A stretch of 6,948 nt of DNA from Armatimonadota bacterium (GCA_014379275.1 JACMMA010000486.1:1-6948), one strand, 5' to 3'; shown: positions 1 through 4,831, counted from the stretch's first letter. Translations and numbers: made by a program. The notes: generated from the letters alone by a model not told the origin.

Positions 1-122
1 CGCGACGACCAGCCGGTCCAGCGAGAGCGCGCTCGAGTGTCCGTCCCGCGTCTGCATCCTGCCGGCACAGGGAGGCTCCCGAAACACCGGAGCGCTCTGC
101 ACCGCCTCGTGCTCGAGCGACG

Positions 123-166
123 ACGATTTTACAGACCGCCTCCTTTAACCACTCGGACACCTACCC
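123..166 (-). tRNA. tRNA-Tyr(GUA)-like 5' half, 3' half not found
   Basis: Read on the minus strand, 166-160 gives a 5' acceptor strand GGGTAGG, followed by T8 and G9 (159-158), a D stem TCC/GGA (157-155 with 143-141) whose loop contains GTGG, one linking base (140), an anticodon stem GCGGT/ATCGT (139-135 with 127-123, two G-U pairs) and the loop CTGTAAA (134-128) with anticodon GUA. This is the usual look of a class II tRNA-Tyr. The expected long variable arm, T arm and a 3' strand matching CCTACCC are not visible in 122-1. That stretch instead holds nested inverted repeats (GAGGC with GCCTC, and GCTCC with GGAGC). The gene may be truncated, interrupted by an insertion in the variable arm, or continue past the window. 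Order Thr(UGU)-Tyr(GUA) matches the classic bacterial Thr-Tyr-Gly-Thr-tuf cluster, which is suggestive only. Confidence 0.5.
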
Positions 167-200
167 GTATTTTTTTCGCGCCGTCGCCCGCCCCGCGCGG

Positions 201-270
201 GCCTTCTCGGAGAGTCGAACTCCGTTCTGGAGATTACAAATCAACTGTAATACCGTTATACTAAGAAGGC
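201..270 (-). tRNA. tRNA-Thr(UGU)-like gene with a poorly paired anticodon stem
   Basis: On the minus strand this is a 70-base cloverleaf in normal order: acceptor GCCTTCT/AGAAGGC (270-264 with 207-201, 7 of 7), T8 A9, D arm with GG in its loop and a 3-bp stem, anticodon loop TTTGTAA (240-234, anticodon UGU, Thr), a 4-base variable loop, and a T arm CGGAG-TTCGACT-CTCCG (224-208, 5 of 5). The anticodon stem is odd: GTTGA (245-241) against TCTCC (233-229) pairs only at 27-43, 30-40 and 31-39, with mismatches at 28-42 and 29-41. The base after the acceptor is C and no CCA is encoded. A consensus promoter lies about 65 bases upstream and a GC-rich inverted repeat (186-202 region) follows. It could be a diverged functional tRNA, an element-borne tRNA, or a decaying copy. 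Confidence 0.6.
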
Positions 271-334
271 TTGAATCCCGCGTAGCGCACGGTTTGCGTC
301 CCGGGTTTGCCGGCAAACGGCGACAACGAAAGGG

Positions 335-363
335 ATTATAGGGCGACAACACGGGATTGTCAA
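335..363 (-). promoter_or_regulatory. Consensus sigma70-type promoter for the tRNA-like region
   Basis: The minus strand reads TTGACA (363-358), a 17-base spacer, then TATAAT (340-335): both hexamers match consensus exactly at ideal spacing. Transcription would begin near 328 and run into the tRNA-Thr-like gene at 270 after a leader of about 58 bases. The promoter starts only about 20 bases past the terminator of the upstream minus-strand gene, so it defines a separate unit. Confidence 0.85.
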
Positions 364-384
364 GGAAGAATGGCAAACAAAACA

Positions 385-409
385 GGCGCGGCGATACCTT
401 CGCCGCGCC
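385..409 (-). terminator. Rho-independent terminator, possibly bidirectional
   Basis: A perfect 10-bp stem (GGCGCGGCGA, 385-394, with TCGCCGCGCC, 400-409) encloses a 5-base loop. On the minus strand it is followed directly by TGTTTTGTTT, so it ends transcripts from the gene whose stop codon is at 437-439. On the plus strand a run of six T (417-422) follows seven bases after the stem, so weaker termination in that direction is possible. Confidence 0.85.
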
Positions 410-436
410 GGGAACGTTTTTTGGCCCCGCTTCGCG

Positions 437-1063
437 CTACGCTTCTTTGCTTCGATCCCGCGTTTTGATGTCTTCGGCAAGGCGCCGTAACTCGTCGGAA
501 AGGCGGGACGATCCCATGCTTTCTTTCGGCATCGGGACCTGCTGTTCTTTCGTCGGCGGCAGGGGGCGTGTCCAGCCGTCCGGAAGCCGGTCGTTCTCCC
601 AGCGATGGCGTGCCCGCGCGCGCAGATCGGAGAGCGCGGCGTTATCTTCCGCGGTCGGGGTCAGGTGTACCTCGACCAACTCGCCCCGTGATTCGCGGTA
701 GATGGCCTCGGCGACGGAGACGTACAACGTGTCGCCGCGTTGTACGCTTGCGCCGGACGCCAAATCGGGATGTCCTATAACTTGTGTCGGTTCTTTGTGT
801 CGCGATCCGCTCATAATTACTAATCCGCCCAGTGTCACTGGTCGCCCCTCCCCCCCGTGTACCGATTCGTAGCCGGTGGCTGTAATCTCATTATTGTTTG
901 TCACCTGCGCAACTCGCCCGCCGATCACGGCAAGCAATGGTTCGTGCTGCGCCACCAGAACCACTCCGGTCCGGCCCGCTTCCGGTACCCATACCCGCGG
1001 ACTTTCCGCGACGTATATACCCGAAACGGTTCTTCCCTGTACCGCAAACTCCCCGTATCGCAT
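437..1063 (-). CDS. Hypothetical protein, 208 residues
   Basis: I do not recognise this protein. It starts with ATG at 1063 and ends with TAG before the terminator at 385-409. There is no signal peptide and no clear membrane segment. Residues 1-130 are rich in short valine, isoleucine and glycine strands and look like a beta-sheet domain. Residues 135-208 are highly charged with two predicted helical stretches (about 139-157 and 185-206) joined by a proline-rich linker (about 161-180). Cysteine is absent. No strong Shine-Dalgarno sits at the usual distance (AGAGG is 13 bases away), so the start is not certain. The 146-base gap to the gene before it and a possible promoter in that gap mean it may be transcribed on its own or as the last gene of the minus-strand operon. 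A run of seven G (coding strand) at 850-856 lies inside it. Confidence 0.7.
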   Translation of the reverse strand: MRYGEFAVQGRTVSGIYVAESPRVWVPEAGRTGVVLVAQHEPLLAVIGGRVAQVTNNNEITATGYESVHGGEGRPVTLGGLVIMSGSRHKEPTQVIGHPDLASGASVQRGDTLYVSVAEAIYRESRGELVEVHLTPTAEDNAALSDLRARARHRWENDRLPDGWTRPLPPTKEQQVPMPKESMGSSRLSDELRRLAEDIKTRDRSKEA

Positions 1064-1092
1064 ACTGCTAATCGAGCCTCTGATAATTGTGA

Positions 1093-1122
1093 CTTATGTG
1101 TACCCAAATCTCATCGAATCAA
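1093..1122 (-). promoter_or_regulatory. Possible promoter before the 208-residue hypothetical gene
   Basis: On the minus strand TTGATT (1122-1117) is followed after 18 bases by CATAAG (1098-1093), four matches out of six to each hexamer. It lies about 30 bases before the ATG at 1063 in an otherwise unassigned 146-base gap. The match is modest. Confidence 0.25.
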
Positions 1123-1209
1123 ACGATCTGGAAGTCTGCTTCGTTCCCTCCGCCGGGGGAGACGTCGTCTGTCTTTTTATACGGCGCTGGCGACGCCGAT
1201 GTTACCGGG

Positions 1210-1767
1210 TCAGGGCGTCCCATTTTTAGGGGTGTCTCCTACCGTCGTGCGCCCGCTCAGTCGATATTCCGTGAAAAGTCCCGTCTTCGGATCGGCGAGC
1301 GAGAAACGGGCGACAATGGCGTCGCTTTCCTCCCCAACCACGAGGCGCGTCGCCCCGGTCAGTACCACACTCCCCACCCCCCCGGGGAATGTTTTGTCCG
1401 AAACACGCAGACTCCACAGTAGGCGCACCGTGGGACCTTTCGTCCCTTCTGTCGTGCCGCCTGCTTTCGCGCCGTTCTCGGCGGGCTCCAGAGTCGGCGA
1501 CAGGGAAACAAAGAACACATCGCCCGCCCCGGTTTTCGGATCCGCTTTCGTCTCGAAGGACGCTACCTGCCCGTCTGCCGTTGTCAGGATCGGTCCCTGA
1601 AGTAGTATCGGTTCCGGTACTTTCCCGTCCGGGGTGGTCGCCGGTGCCTGACGAACCCATCGGAGTTGGACCGATATGATCGCCGGGTTCGGCTTCTTCG
1701 CCGGCGCGGCTTGCGCGTACAAGGCGACTGTGCAAACAGCGGGCAAAACCAACGCGGGCAAAACCAA
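1210..1767 (-). CDS. Secreted hypothetical protein with signal peptide, TTG start
   Basis: The start is taken as TTG at 1767. An in-frame stop lies upstream at about 1828, and the only initiation codons between are this TTG and a CTG just before it; AGAGG sits 7 bases upstream. Residues 1-20 are a hydrophobic leader ending in AQA, followed by APAKK, a good signal peptidase I site. The leader lacks the usual positive N-terminus. The mature part (about 165 residues) is a beta-rich, threonine- and glycine-rich domain with a low-complexity acidic/glycine linker near residues 94-112. The only cysteine, at 12, is within the leader and not in a convincing lipobox. The general look recalls periplasmic domains of secretion or pilus-associated proteins, but I cannot name a family. 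It begins 19 bases after the HAD hydrolase stop, consistent with one operon. Its hydrophobic core is built from a 15-base tandem repeat. Confidence 0.7.
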   Translation of the reverse strand: MVLPALVLPAVCTVALYAQAAPAKKPNPAIISVQLRWVRQAPATTPDGKVPEPILLQGPILTTADGQVASFETKADPKTGAGDVFFVSLSPTLEPAENGAKAGGTTEGTKGPTVRLLWSLRVSDKTFPGGVGSVVLTGATRLVVGEESDAIVARFSLADPKTGLFTEYRLSGRTTVGDTPKNGTP

Positions 1768-1768
1768 C
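1739..1768 (-). repeat. 15-base tandem repeat in a signal peptide
   Basis: On the plus strand GCGGGCAAAACCAAC occurs at 1739-1753 and again at 1754-1768 with no mismatch. On the coding strand it encodes most of two LVLPA-type blocks in the hydrophobic core of the secreted protein leader. In-frame duplication by replication slippage is the simple explanation. Confidence 0.9.
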
Positions 1769-1786
1769 AGGGAGCCTCTTTCTTTG

Positions 1787-2527
1787 TCAGTCGCGCTGTA
1801 GCATCCTGGCGACGGGTTGGATCGTTACTATTTCCGATAATTGTTGCACCACATAGTGCGGCGCAGGGATGTCCGGCGGGAGCGGCGCGCCGTTCGCGTT
1901 CAGCCAAACACACGTCCACCCGGCGGACACGGCGCCCGCGACATCGGCCTCGGGCGAGTTGCCGACGAACAGCAACTCCTCCGGTGCGAACCCCACCGAC
2001 TCGGCGGCATGGGCGAAAATGCGGGTGTCCGGTTTGGGATGCCCGAACTCGCTGTCCACGATGATAACCGGAAACCGGCGCGTCAGTTCCAGGCGGGCGA
2101 GTTTGCCCCGCTGCATCGCCGACGGCCCGTTGGTGATCACCCCGAGCGGGAACGACTTCGCCAGAATATCCAGCGTTCCCAGAGTGTCCGCAAACAGCCG
2201 GATCTCGCGCCGCTCGATTGCTTCGTGTGTTTCGATCAGTGCGGCGATGAAATCGGGTTCCGGTTCTATCTGCAGGGTGCGCAGGGCGTCTCCCGTGAGA
2301 GTCTCCCGCAGCTCCTTCACCGAAAGTATACCCAAATCCGCGAACCCCGGCGTGCCGTAGCCGAAATGTTTTTCGTACGCGGCGTAAATCGCGCGGCGAA
2401 GATCGCCACGGCAGATGTGGGGGTGGCGACTTGCCAGCACGGCATGGGACGCCGCGAGCGCGATCTCGTGCGCGGCCTCGTAGCGGATGAGTGTATCGTC
2501 CAGGTCAAAGAATATAGCGCGGATCAT
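1787..2527 (-). CDS. HAD-superfamily hydrolase (phosphatase-like)
   Basis: This 246-residue protein has the haloacid dehalogenase motifs in order: motif I FFDLDDT (D8 nucleophile, D10 acid/base), motif II ITNG (T132), motif III lysine in HPKPD (K165), and motif IV GNSPEAD (189-195). In motif IV the usual first aspartate is N190 while D195 is kept, a variant known in the family. Residues about 15-120 form a helical cap of the C1 type, as in YjjG and other small-molecule phosphatases or nucleotidases. The family removes phosphate from small substrates through an aspartyl-phosphate intermediate with Mg2+; the substrate cannot be told from sequence. It is cytoplasmic. The ATG at 2527 lies 7 bases after the stop of the HExxH gene and has no clear Shine-Dalgarno, so translation is probably coupled. 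Confidence 0.9.
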   Translation of the reverse strand: MIRAIFFDLDDTLIRYEAAHEIALAASHAVLASRHPHICRGDLRRAIYAAYEKHFGYGTPGFADLGILSVKELRETLTGDALRTLQIEPEPDFIAALIETHEAIERREIRLFADTLGTLDILAKSFPLGVITNGPSAMQRGKLARLELTRRFPVIIVDSEFGHPKPDTRIFAHAAESVGFAPEELLFVGNSPEADVAGAVSAGWTCVWLNANGAPLPPDIPAPHYVVQQLSEIVTIQPVARMLQRD

Positions 2528-2534
2528 GGATTAT

Positions 2535-3239
2535 TTAGCGTAAGACGCTTTCTATCGCGTTCTGTTCCGCCGGGGGGAGCGGGGCAAGCCACGCCGCGAC
2601 ATCCGGCATCCCGGCAGGACCGTGCGTCCTTGCGAGACGGCATAAGGCCGGGTAGCCGACGACGTTTTTCAGGGCGACTCCGGTGACGAACGCGCGACCG
2701 TAGTATCCCGGCGGGTACGCCGCTTCGCGCCACGGGTCGGCACGGAGCAACGTAGACAGAGGGCAGTTTTCCGCTTCGATGTCATACTGCGCGGTGATCT
2801 GCTCGGCGTAATCGGCGAGCCCGCTTCGTTTCAAGAGCCGTACGGAAAACAGGCATGCCAGCATCTCATGGGTCCAGTGGAACACCTTCCCTTCTCCCGC
2901 GACGCGATGAAAGATTTCGTGCCCCATCTGTAGCCGTGCCTGCCACGGATCCGAACCGGCGGCGAGGTAGATCTCGTAGTGTCGGTCGGTCGGTTCGTAC
3001 ACGCACTCGGGGCGCATCCCCCAGAGGAGAACCACCGGGCGTTTCACGTCGGCGGGCGTGCCGAACTCGGCGATGCCCGCGTTCTGCGCGAACGTCGCGT
3101 ACGCCAGTAGGTCGGCGTCACGCACCGTGGTGTAGGTTTCGTGGTCGGGGCAGTTCGGGCAGGTCCATGTCCCGGTGCCCGCCCCGAACGTAACGGTGCC
3201 GTCTCCCAGATAGCGAAAAGTTCGTTGGCAGCGCGGCAT
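2535..3239 (-). CDS. Small HExxH protein, putative zinc metallopeptidase
   Basis: The open frame extends to 3506, but the part before 3239 overlaps the coiled-coil gene in another frame and is arginine-rich noise, so I place the start at ATG 3239 (234 residues). Near the N-terminus CPNC (27-30) suggests half of a zinc ribbon, perhaps with C4. The key motif is HEIFH at 107-111, a classical HExxH zinc-binding and catalytic motif in a predicted helix. It is followed 14 residues later by HE (124-125) in a second helix, so E125 or H124 could be the third zinc ligand as in gluzincin-type folds. No signal peptide is present, so it is probably cytoplasmic. The name of the family is unknown to me, and peptidase activity is inference from the motif alone. 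It sits 29 bases after the coiled-coil gene and 7 bases before the HAD gene, in the same operon. Confidence 0.75.
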   Translation of the reverse strand: MPRCQRTFRYLGDGTVTFGAGTGTWTCPNCPDHETYTTVRDADLLAYATFAQNAGIAEFGTPADVKRPVVLLWGMRPECVYEPTDRHYEIYLAAGSDPWQARLQMGHEIFHRVAGEGKVFHWTHEMLACLFSVRLLKRSGLADYAEQITAQYDIEAENCPLSTLLRADPWREAAYPPGYYGRAFVTGVALKNVVGYPALCRLARTHGPAGMPDVAAWLAPLPPAEQNAIESVLR

Positions 3240-3268
3240 GGGATAGTTTACCGCACGGGGTTCCGGTC

Positions 3269-3580
3269 TTAATACCCGTCGTCGTCGAAATCGGGGAGTG
3301 CGCGCGGGCGCGATAGCGAGGAGCGCACGGAATCTTCCACAAACTGCGTGATGGCTTCCTCCTCGGCGAGCACGCGGATCTGCTCGCGCAGTTCTTTGAT
3401 GCGGTCGTCGAGTTCGGTTCGCTCCCCCGAACCCTCCGCGGTGAGCGCCACTTTCTCCTTCGCCGCGTCCAGTCGCGTCTGCAAGGCAAGTCGGTACTCG
3501 CGCCACCGGGCGGCGCGCGGCTGCCCTTCCAGAAAGTCCTCGATTACCTCGTCACGTGGGTCAAAAGTCTCCGTATCCAT
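3269..3580 (-). CDS. Small coiled-coil hypothetical protein
   Basis: This 103-residue protein starts with ATG at 3580 and ends with TAA at 3269. Residues about 22-85 are heavily charged and helical with heptad-like spacing of leucine, isoleucine and valine, so a coiled coil is likely. The first 20 residues are acidic and the tail ends in a DFDDDGY acidic cluster. There is no signal peptide or membrane segment. It is the first gene of the minus-strand operon, directly behind an extended -10 promoter that would give a leaderless mRNA. I do not recognise the family. An adaptor or oligomerisation role would suit the shape, but this is a guess. Confidence 0.7.
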   Translation of the reverse strand: MDTETFDPRDEVIEDFLEGQPRAARWREYRLALQTRLDAAKEKVALTAEGSGERTELDDRIKELREQIRVLAEEEAITQFVEDSVRSSLSRPRALPDFDDDGY

Positions 3581-3586
3581 GCCATC

Positions 3587-3595
3587 ATTATATCA
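3587..3595 (-). promoter_or_regulatory. Extended -10 promoter giving a likely leaderless mRNA
   Basis: The minus strand reads TGATATAAT (3595-3587): a perfect -10 hexamer with the TGn extension. Only six bases separate it from the ATG at 3580, so the expected start of transcription falls on or next to the A of that codon. A TTGTCA is present (3611-3606) but only 13 bases away, too close for a normal -35. No Shine-Dalgarno fits in the space available. Confidence 0.65.
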
Positions 3596-3604
3596 CAAGT
3601 ACAG

Positions 3605-3677
3605 TTGACAATCACTAACAAGCTATAGAAAATACGCGAACGCTGTTTAGCAACGGGGGGCATCGTGACGATACAAT
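3605..3677 (+). promoter_or_regulatory. Possible promoter elements for the 243-residue protein gene
   Basis: A perfect TTGACA lies at 3605-3610, with GAAAAT 17 bases on (3628-3633) as a weak -10. Closer to the gene, TACAAT (3672-3677) is a good -10 whose best -35 candidate (TTAGCA, 3647-3652) has a long 19-base spacer. Either could serve the ATG at 3698. The TTGACA overlaps the minus-strand TTGTCA, so the two divergent units share this control region. Confidence 0.4.
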
Positions 3678-3697
3678 GAAACGAAAGAACATTAAAA

Positions 3698-4429
3698 ATG
3701 GCAAAATTGAACCAGATCATCGCTATCGAAAAAGGCGTCAAAGCCGCCGCGTTTGGGGAACTCACCGAGGCGCATCACCAGCTACAGAAACCGACACTGC
3801 TTTCCGGAATCTCGCGGACCTATCGCCCGAAGGACGAGGAGGGCGAGCAGCTTCCCCCGGAGTCCACGCGGGTTCAGATCCGCGCCGAGGAGGCGGTCCG
3901 CGCCACCGCCGAAACGCTGACGCGGCTTTTCGATGTCACCGCGACCAAAGAATGGGCGAACTGCGAGGCGAAGGGCGACGTGATCGTGGACGGCACCGTT
4001 CTGCTCAAGAACGTTCCCGCGACCTACCTGCTATTCCTGGAGAAACAACTCGTGGATATGCATACGTTCGTGAAAAAACTCCCCGTGTTGGACGCCTCCG
4101 AAACATGGACTTTCGACGCGAGTTCGGACTCGTTCGCGACCGAGCCGGTACAAACCGTGAAAACGAAAAAGATTCCGCGAAACCACGTCAAAGCCGAATC
4201 CACCGAGCACCACCCGGCGCAGGTCGAGGTGTATTACGAGGACGTGACGGTGGGCTACTGGCGCACGGTGAAGTTTTCCGGGGCACTCCCCGCGAAGCGG
4301 GTCAACGATCTGTTGGAACGCGTCGAGAAGCTACAAACCGCCGTCAAGTTCGCCCGCGAGGAAGCCAACAGCCTGGAAGTGACGGACCAGAAGATCGGCG
4401 CGAAAGTGTTCCAGTACCTGTTCGGGTAG
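3698..4429 (+). CDS. Conserved protein of unknown function (DUF7873-type)
   Basis: This 243-residue protein begins MAKLNQIIAIEKGVK and ends VFQYLFG. From memory it belongs to a highly conserved family found across actinobacteria and other phyla and labelled DUF7873; I cannot check this here. Visible parts are an N-terminal helix (1-30), a charged PKDEEGEQLPPEST loop (44-57), an alpha/beta centre with two well-packed hydrophobic helices (108-127), a basic stretch with KTKKIPRNHVK (155-165), a VEVYYEDVTVGYW strand pair (177-188), and a long C-terminal helix (200-225) with heptad spacing. There is no signal peptide, no transmembrane segment and no known catalytic motif. The basic middle and final helices would suit nucleic-acid binding, but this is inference. 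The gene runs directly into the permuted tRNA-like region, 53 bases before its promoter. The match to the family looks complete, with no sign of decay. Confidence 0.85.
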   Translation: MAKLNQIIAIEKGVKAAAFGELTEAHHQLQKPTLLSGISRTYRPKDEEGEQLPPESTRVQIRAEEAVRATAETLTRLFDVTATKEWANCEAKGDVIVDGTVLLKNVPATYLLFLEKQLVDMHTFVKKLPVLDASETWTFDASSDSFATEPVQTVKTKKIPRNHVKAESTEHHPAQVEVYYEDVTVGYWRTVKFSGALPAKRVNDLLERVEKLQTAVKFAREEANSLEVTDQKIGAKVFQYLFG

Positions 4430-4451
4430 GAGACGTTGGGGGTTTCACCCG

Positions 4452-4487
4452 AAAATTAAATTTTACACCGCACAATCGCGGTATACT
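4452..4487 (+). promoter_or_regulatory. Promoter with AT-rich upstream element for the tRNA-like RNAs
   Basis: TATACT (4482-4487) is a five-of-six -10 hexamer. TTTACA (4462-4467) is a five-of-six -35 match but only 14 bases away, so the -35 assignment is doubtful. The preceding AAAATTAAATTTT (4452-4464) is a pure A/T palindrome, unlike the GC-rich surroundings, and could act as an UP element. Transcription would start near 4494, about 27 bases before the first permuted unit. Confidence 0.45.
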
Positions 4488-4502
4488 CAAACCGGAGCGA
4501 AT

Positions 4503-4520
4503 GACTTAGACTTAGACTCA
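4503..4520 (+). repeat. Three tandem hexamers before the first tRNA-like unit
   Basis: GACTTA, GACTTA and GACTCA follow one another at 4503-4520, directly before the lower stem of the first permuted unit. The repeat is short and could be chance or slippage. It places four CTTA/CTCA-like steps in the RNA leader but forms no helix that I can find. Confidence 0.7.
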
Positions 4521-4622
4521 GGCTGACGGATTCGCGTTTCCAGTGCAGGTTCGAATCCTGCCCCCGCCAATTTTCTTTCTACACGGCGGGGTAGCCCAAC
4601 CGGTAGAGGCGAGCACGAAGCC
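4521..4622 (+). ncRNA. Circularly permuted tRNA-like unit A
   Basis: The order is reversed relative to a tRNA. First comes a T arm GCAGG-TTCGAAT-CCTGC (4545-4561), then a 3' acceptor strand CCCCGCC (4562-4568) and a discriminator-like A (4569). A 15-base U-rich linker (4570-4584) follows, then the 5' acceptor strand GGCGGGG (4585-4591), T8 A9, and a D arm with stem GCC/GGC (4594-4596, 4608-4610) and GG in its loop. The acceptor strands pair 7 of 7. After one linking base (4611), AGCACGAA (4612-4619) pairs with TTCGCGTT (4531-4538) with one A-C mismatch, and GCC (4620-4622) with GGC (4521-4523), leaving a 7-base bulge TGACGGA on the leader side. No CCA is encoded. A competing local hairpin GAGCA/TGCTC (4611-4615, 4642-4646) also exists. 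It is either a permuted tRNA gene or a Y-RNA-like tRNA mimic; an anticodon cannot be assigned safely. Confidence 0.7.
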
Positions 4623-4681
4623 AACCCAATCGTTAGATTATTGCTCCAGACTGACGCATACGCTGTCCATCGCGGAATCAA

Positions 4682-4776
4682 ACGCCGCCGGTCGAGGACG
4701 TTGTACGCGGGTTCGATTCCCGCCTGCCTTATTTTCTCATGAAGGGCGGTAGTTTAGCGGCAAAACACAACGGCGT
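4682..4776 (+). ncRNA. Circularly permuted tRNA-like unit B
   Basis: This has the same reversed plan as unit A. T arm GCGGG-TTCGATT-CCCGC (4707-4723), 3' acceptor strand CTGCCTT (4724-4730) and A (4731), an 11-base linker beginning TTTTCT (4732-4742), 5' acceptor strand AGGGCGG (4743-4749), T8 A9, then a textbook D arm: stem GTTT/AAAC (4752-4755, 4763-4766) with loop AGCGGCA. The acceptor strands pair at all seven positions, two being G-U. One base (4767) links to CAACG (4768-4772), which pairs perfectly with CGTTG (4699-4703) as a 5-bp anticodon-position stem; GCGT (4773-4776) can extend it to ACGC (4682-4685) across a 13-base bulge. The linker to the T stem is only three bases. The mature anticodon loop, if any, would have to be made by joining the two outer ends, and I cannot predict it. 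Confidence 0.7.
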
Positions 4777-4831
4777 AAAGAGTGAACCGACGGCTTAAAC
4801 GTGTCCGTGTGACCCGAGATAGCAAACCGAG

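Noticed and set aside
857..1600. 247-residue open frame on the plus strand
   Set aside because: It lies opposite the secreted protein and 208-residue protein genes, is arginine/serine-rich, has no ribosome binding site and shows no domain.
1841..2686. 281-residue open frame on the plus strand
   Set aside because: It is the antisense of the HAD gene, whose motifs are unmistakable; composition is arginine-rich noise.
3240..3506. N-terminal extension of the HExxH protein by 89 residues
   Set aside because: The extension overlaps the coiled-coil gene in another frame and is arginine-rich low-quality sequence.
3676..4509. 277-residue open frame overlapping the DUF7873-type gene
   Set aside because: It is a frame-shifted shadow of a well-conserved protein and is dominated by arginine and glycine.
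4500..4520. CRISPR-like repeats
   Set aside because: The three hexamers are contiguous with no spacers.
4611..4703. Group I intron in permuted intron-exon arrangement
   Set aside because: The roughly 90 bases between the units are too short and I see no conserved P7/P3 core sequences.
4585..4731. One normally ordered tRNA with a long insert between the D arm and the T arm
   Set aside because: The acceptor strands GGCGGGG and CTGCCTT mismatch at two positions and rely on G-U pairs, while each pairs fully with its other neighbour.
4543..4752. Short open frames across the tRNA-like region on either strand
   Set aside because: They cover the T and D arms of the structured RNA units, and no start has a ribosome binding site.
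4494..4830. Permuted tmRNA (ssrA)
   Set aside because: There are two complete D/T/acceptor sets, no tag reading frame with an AANDENYALAA-like peptide, and no G-U pair at the third acceptor position.
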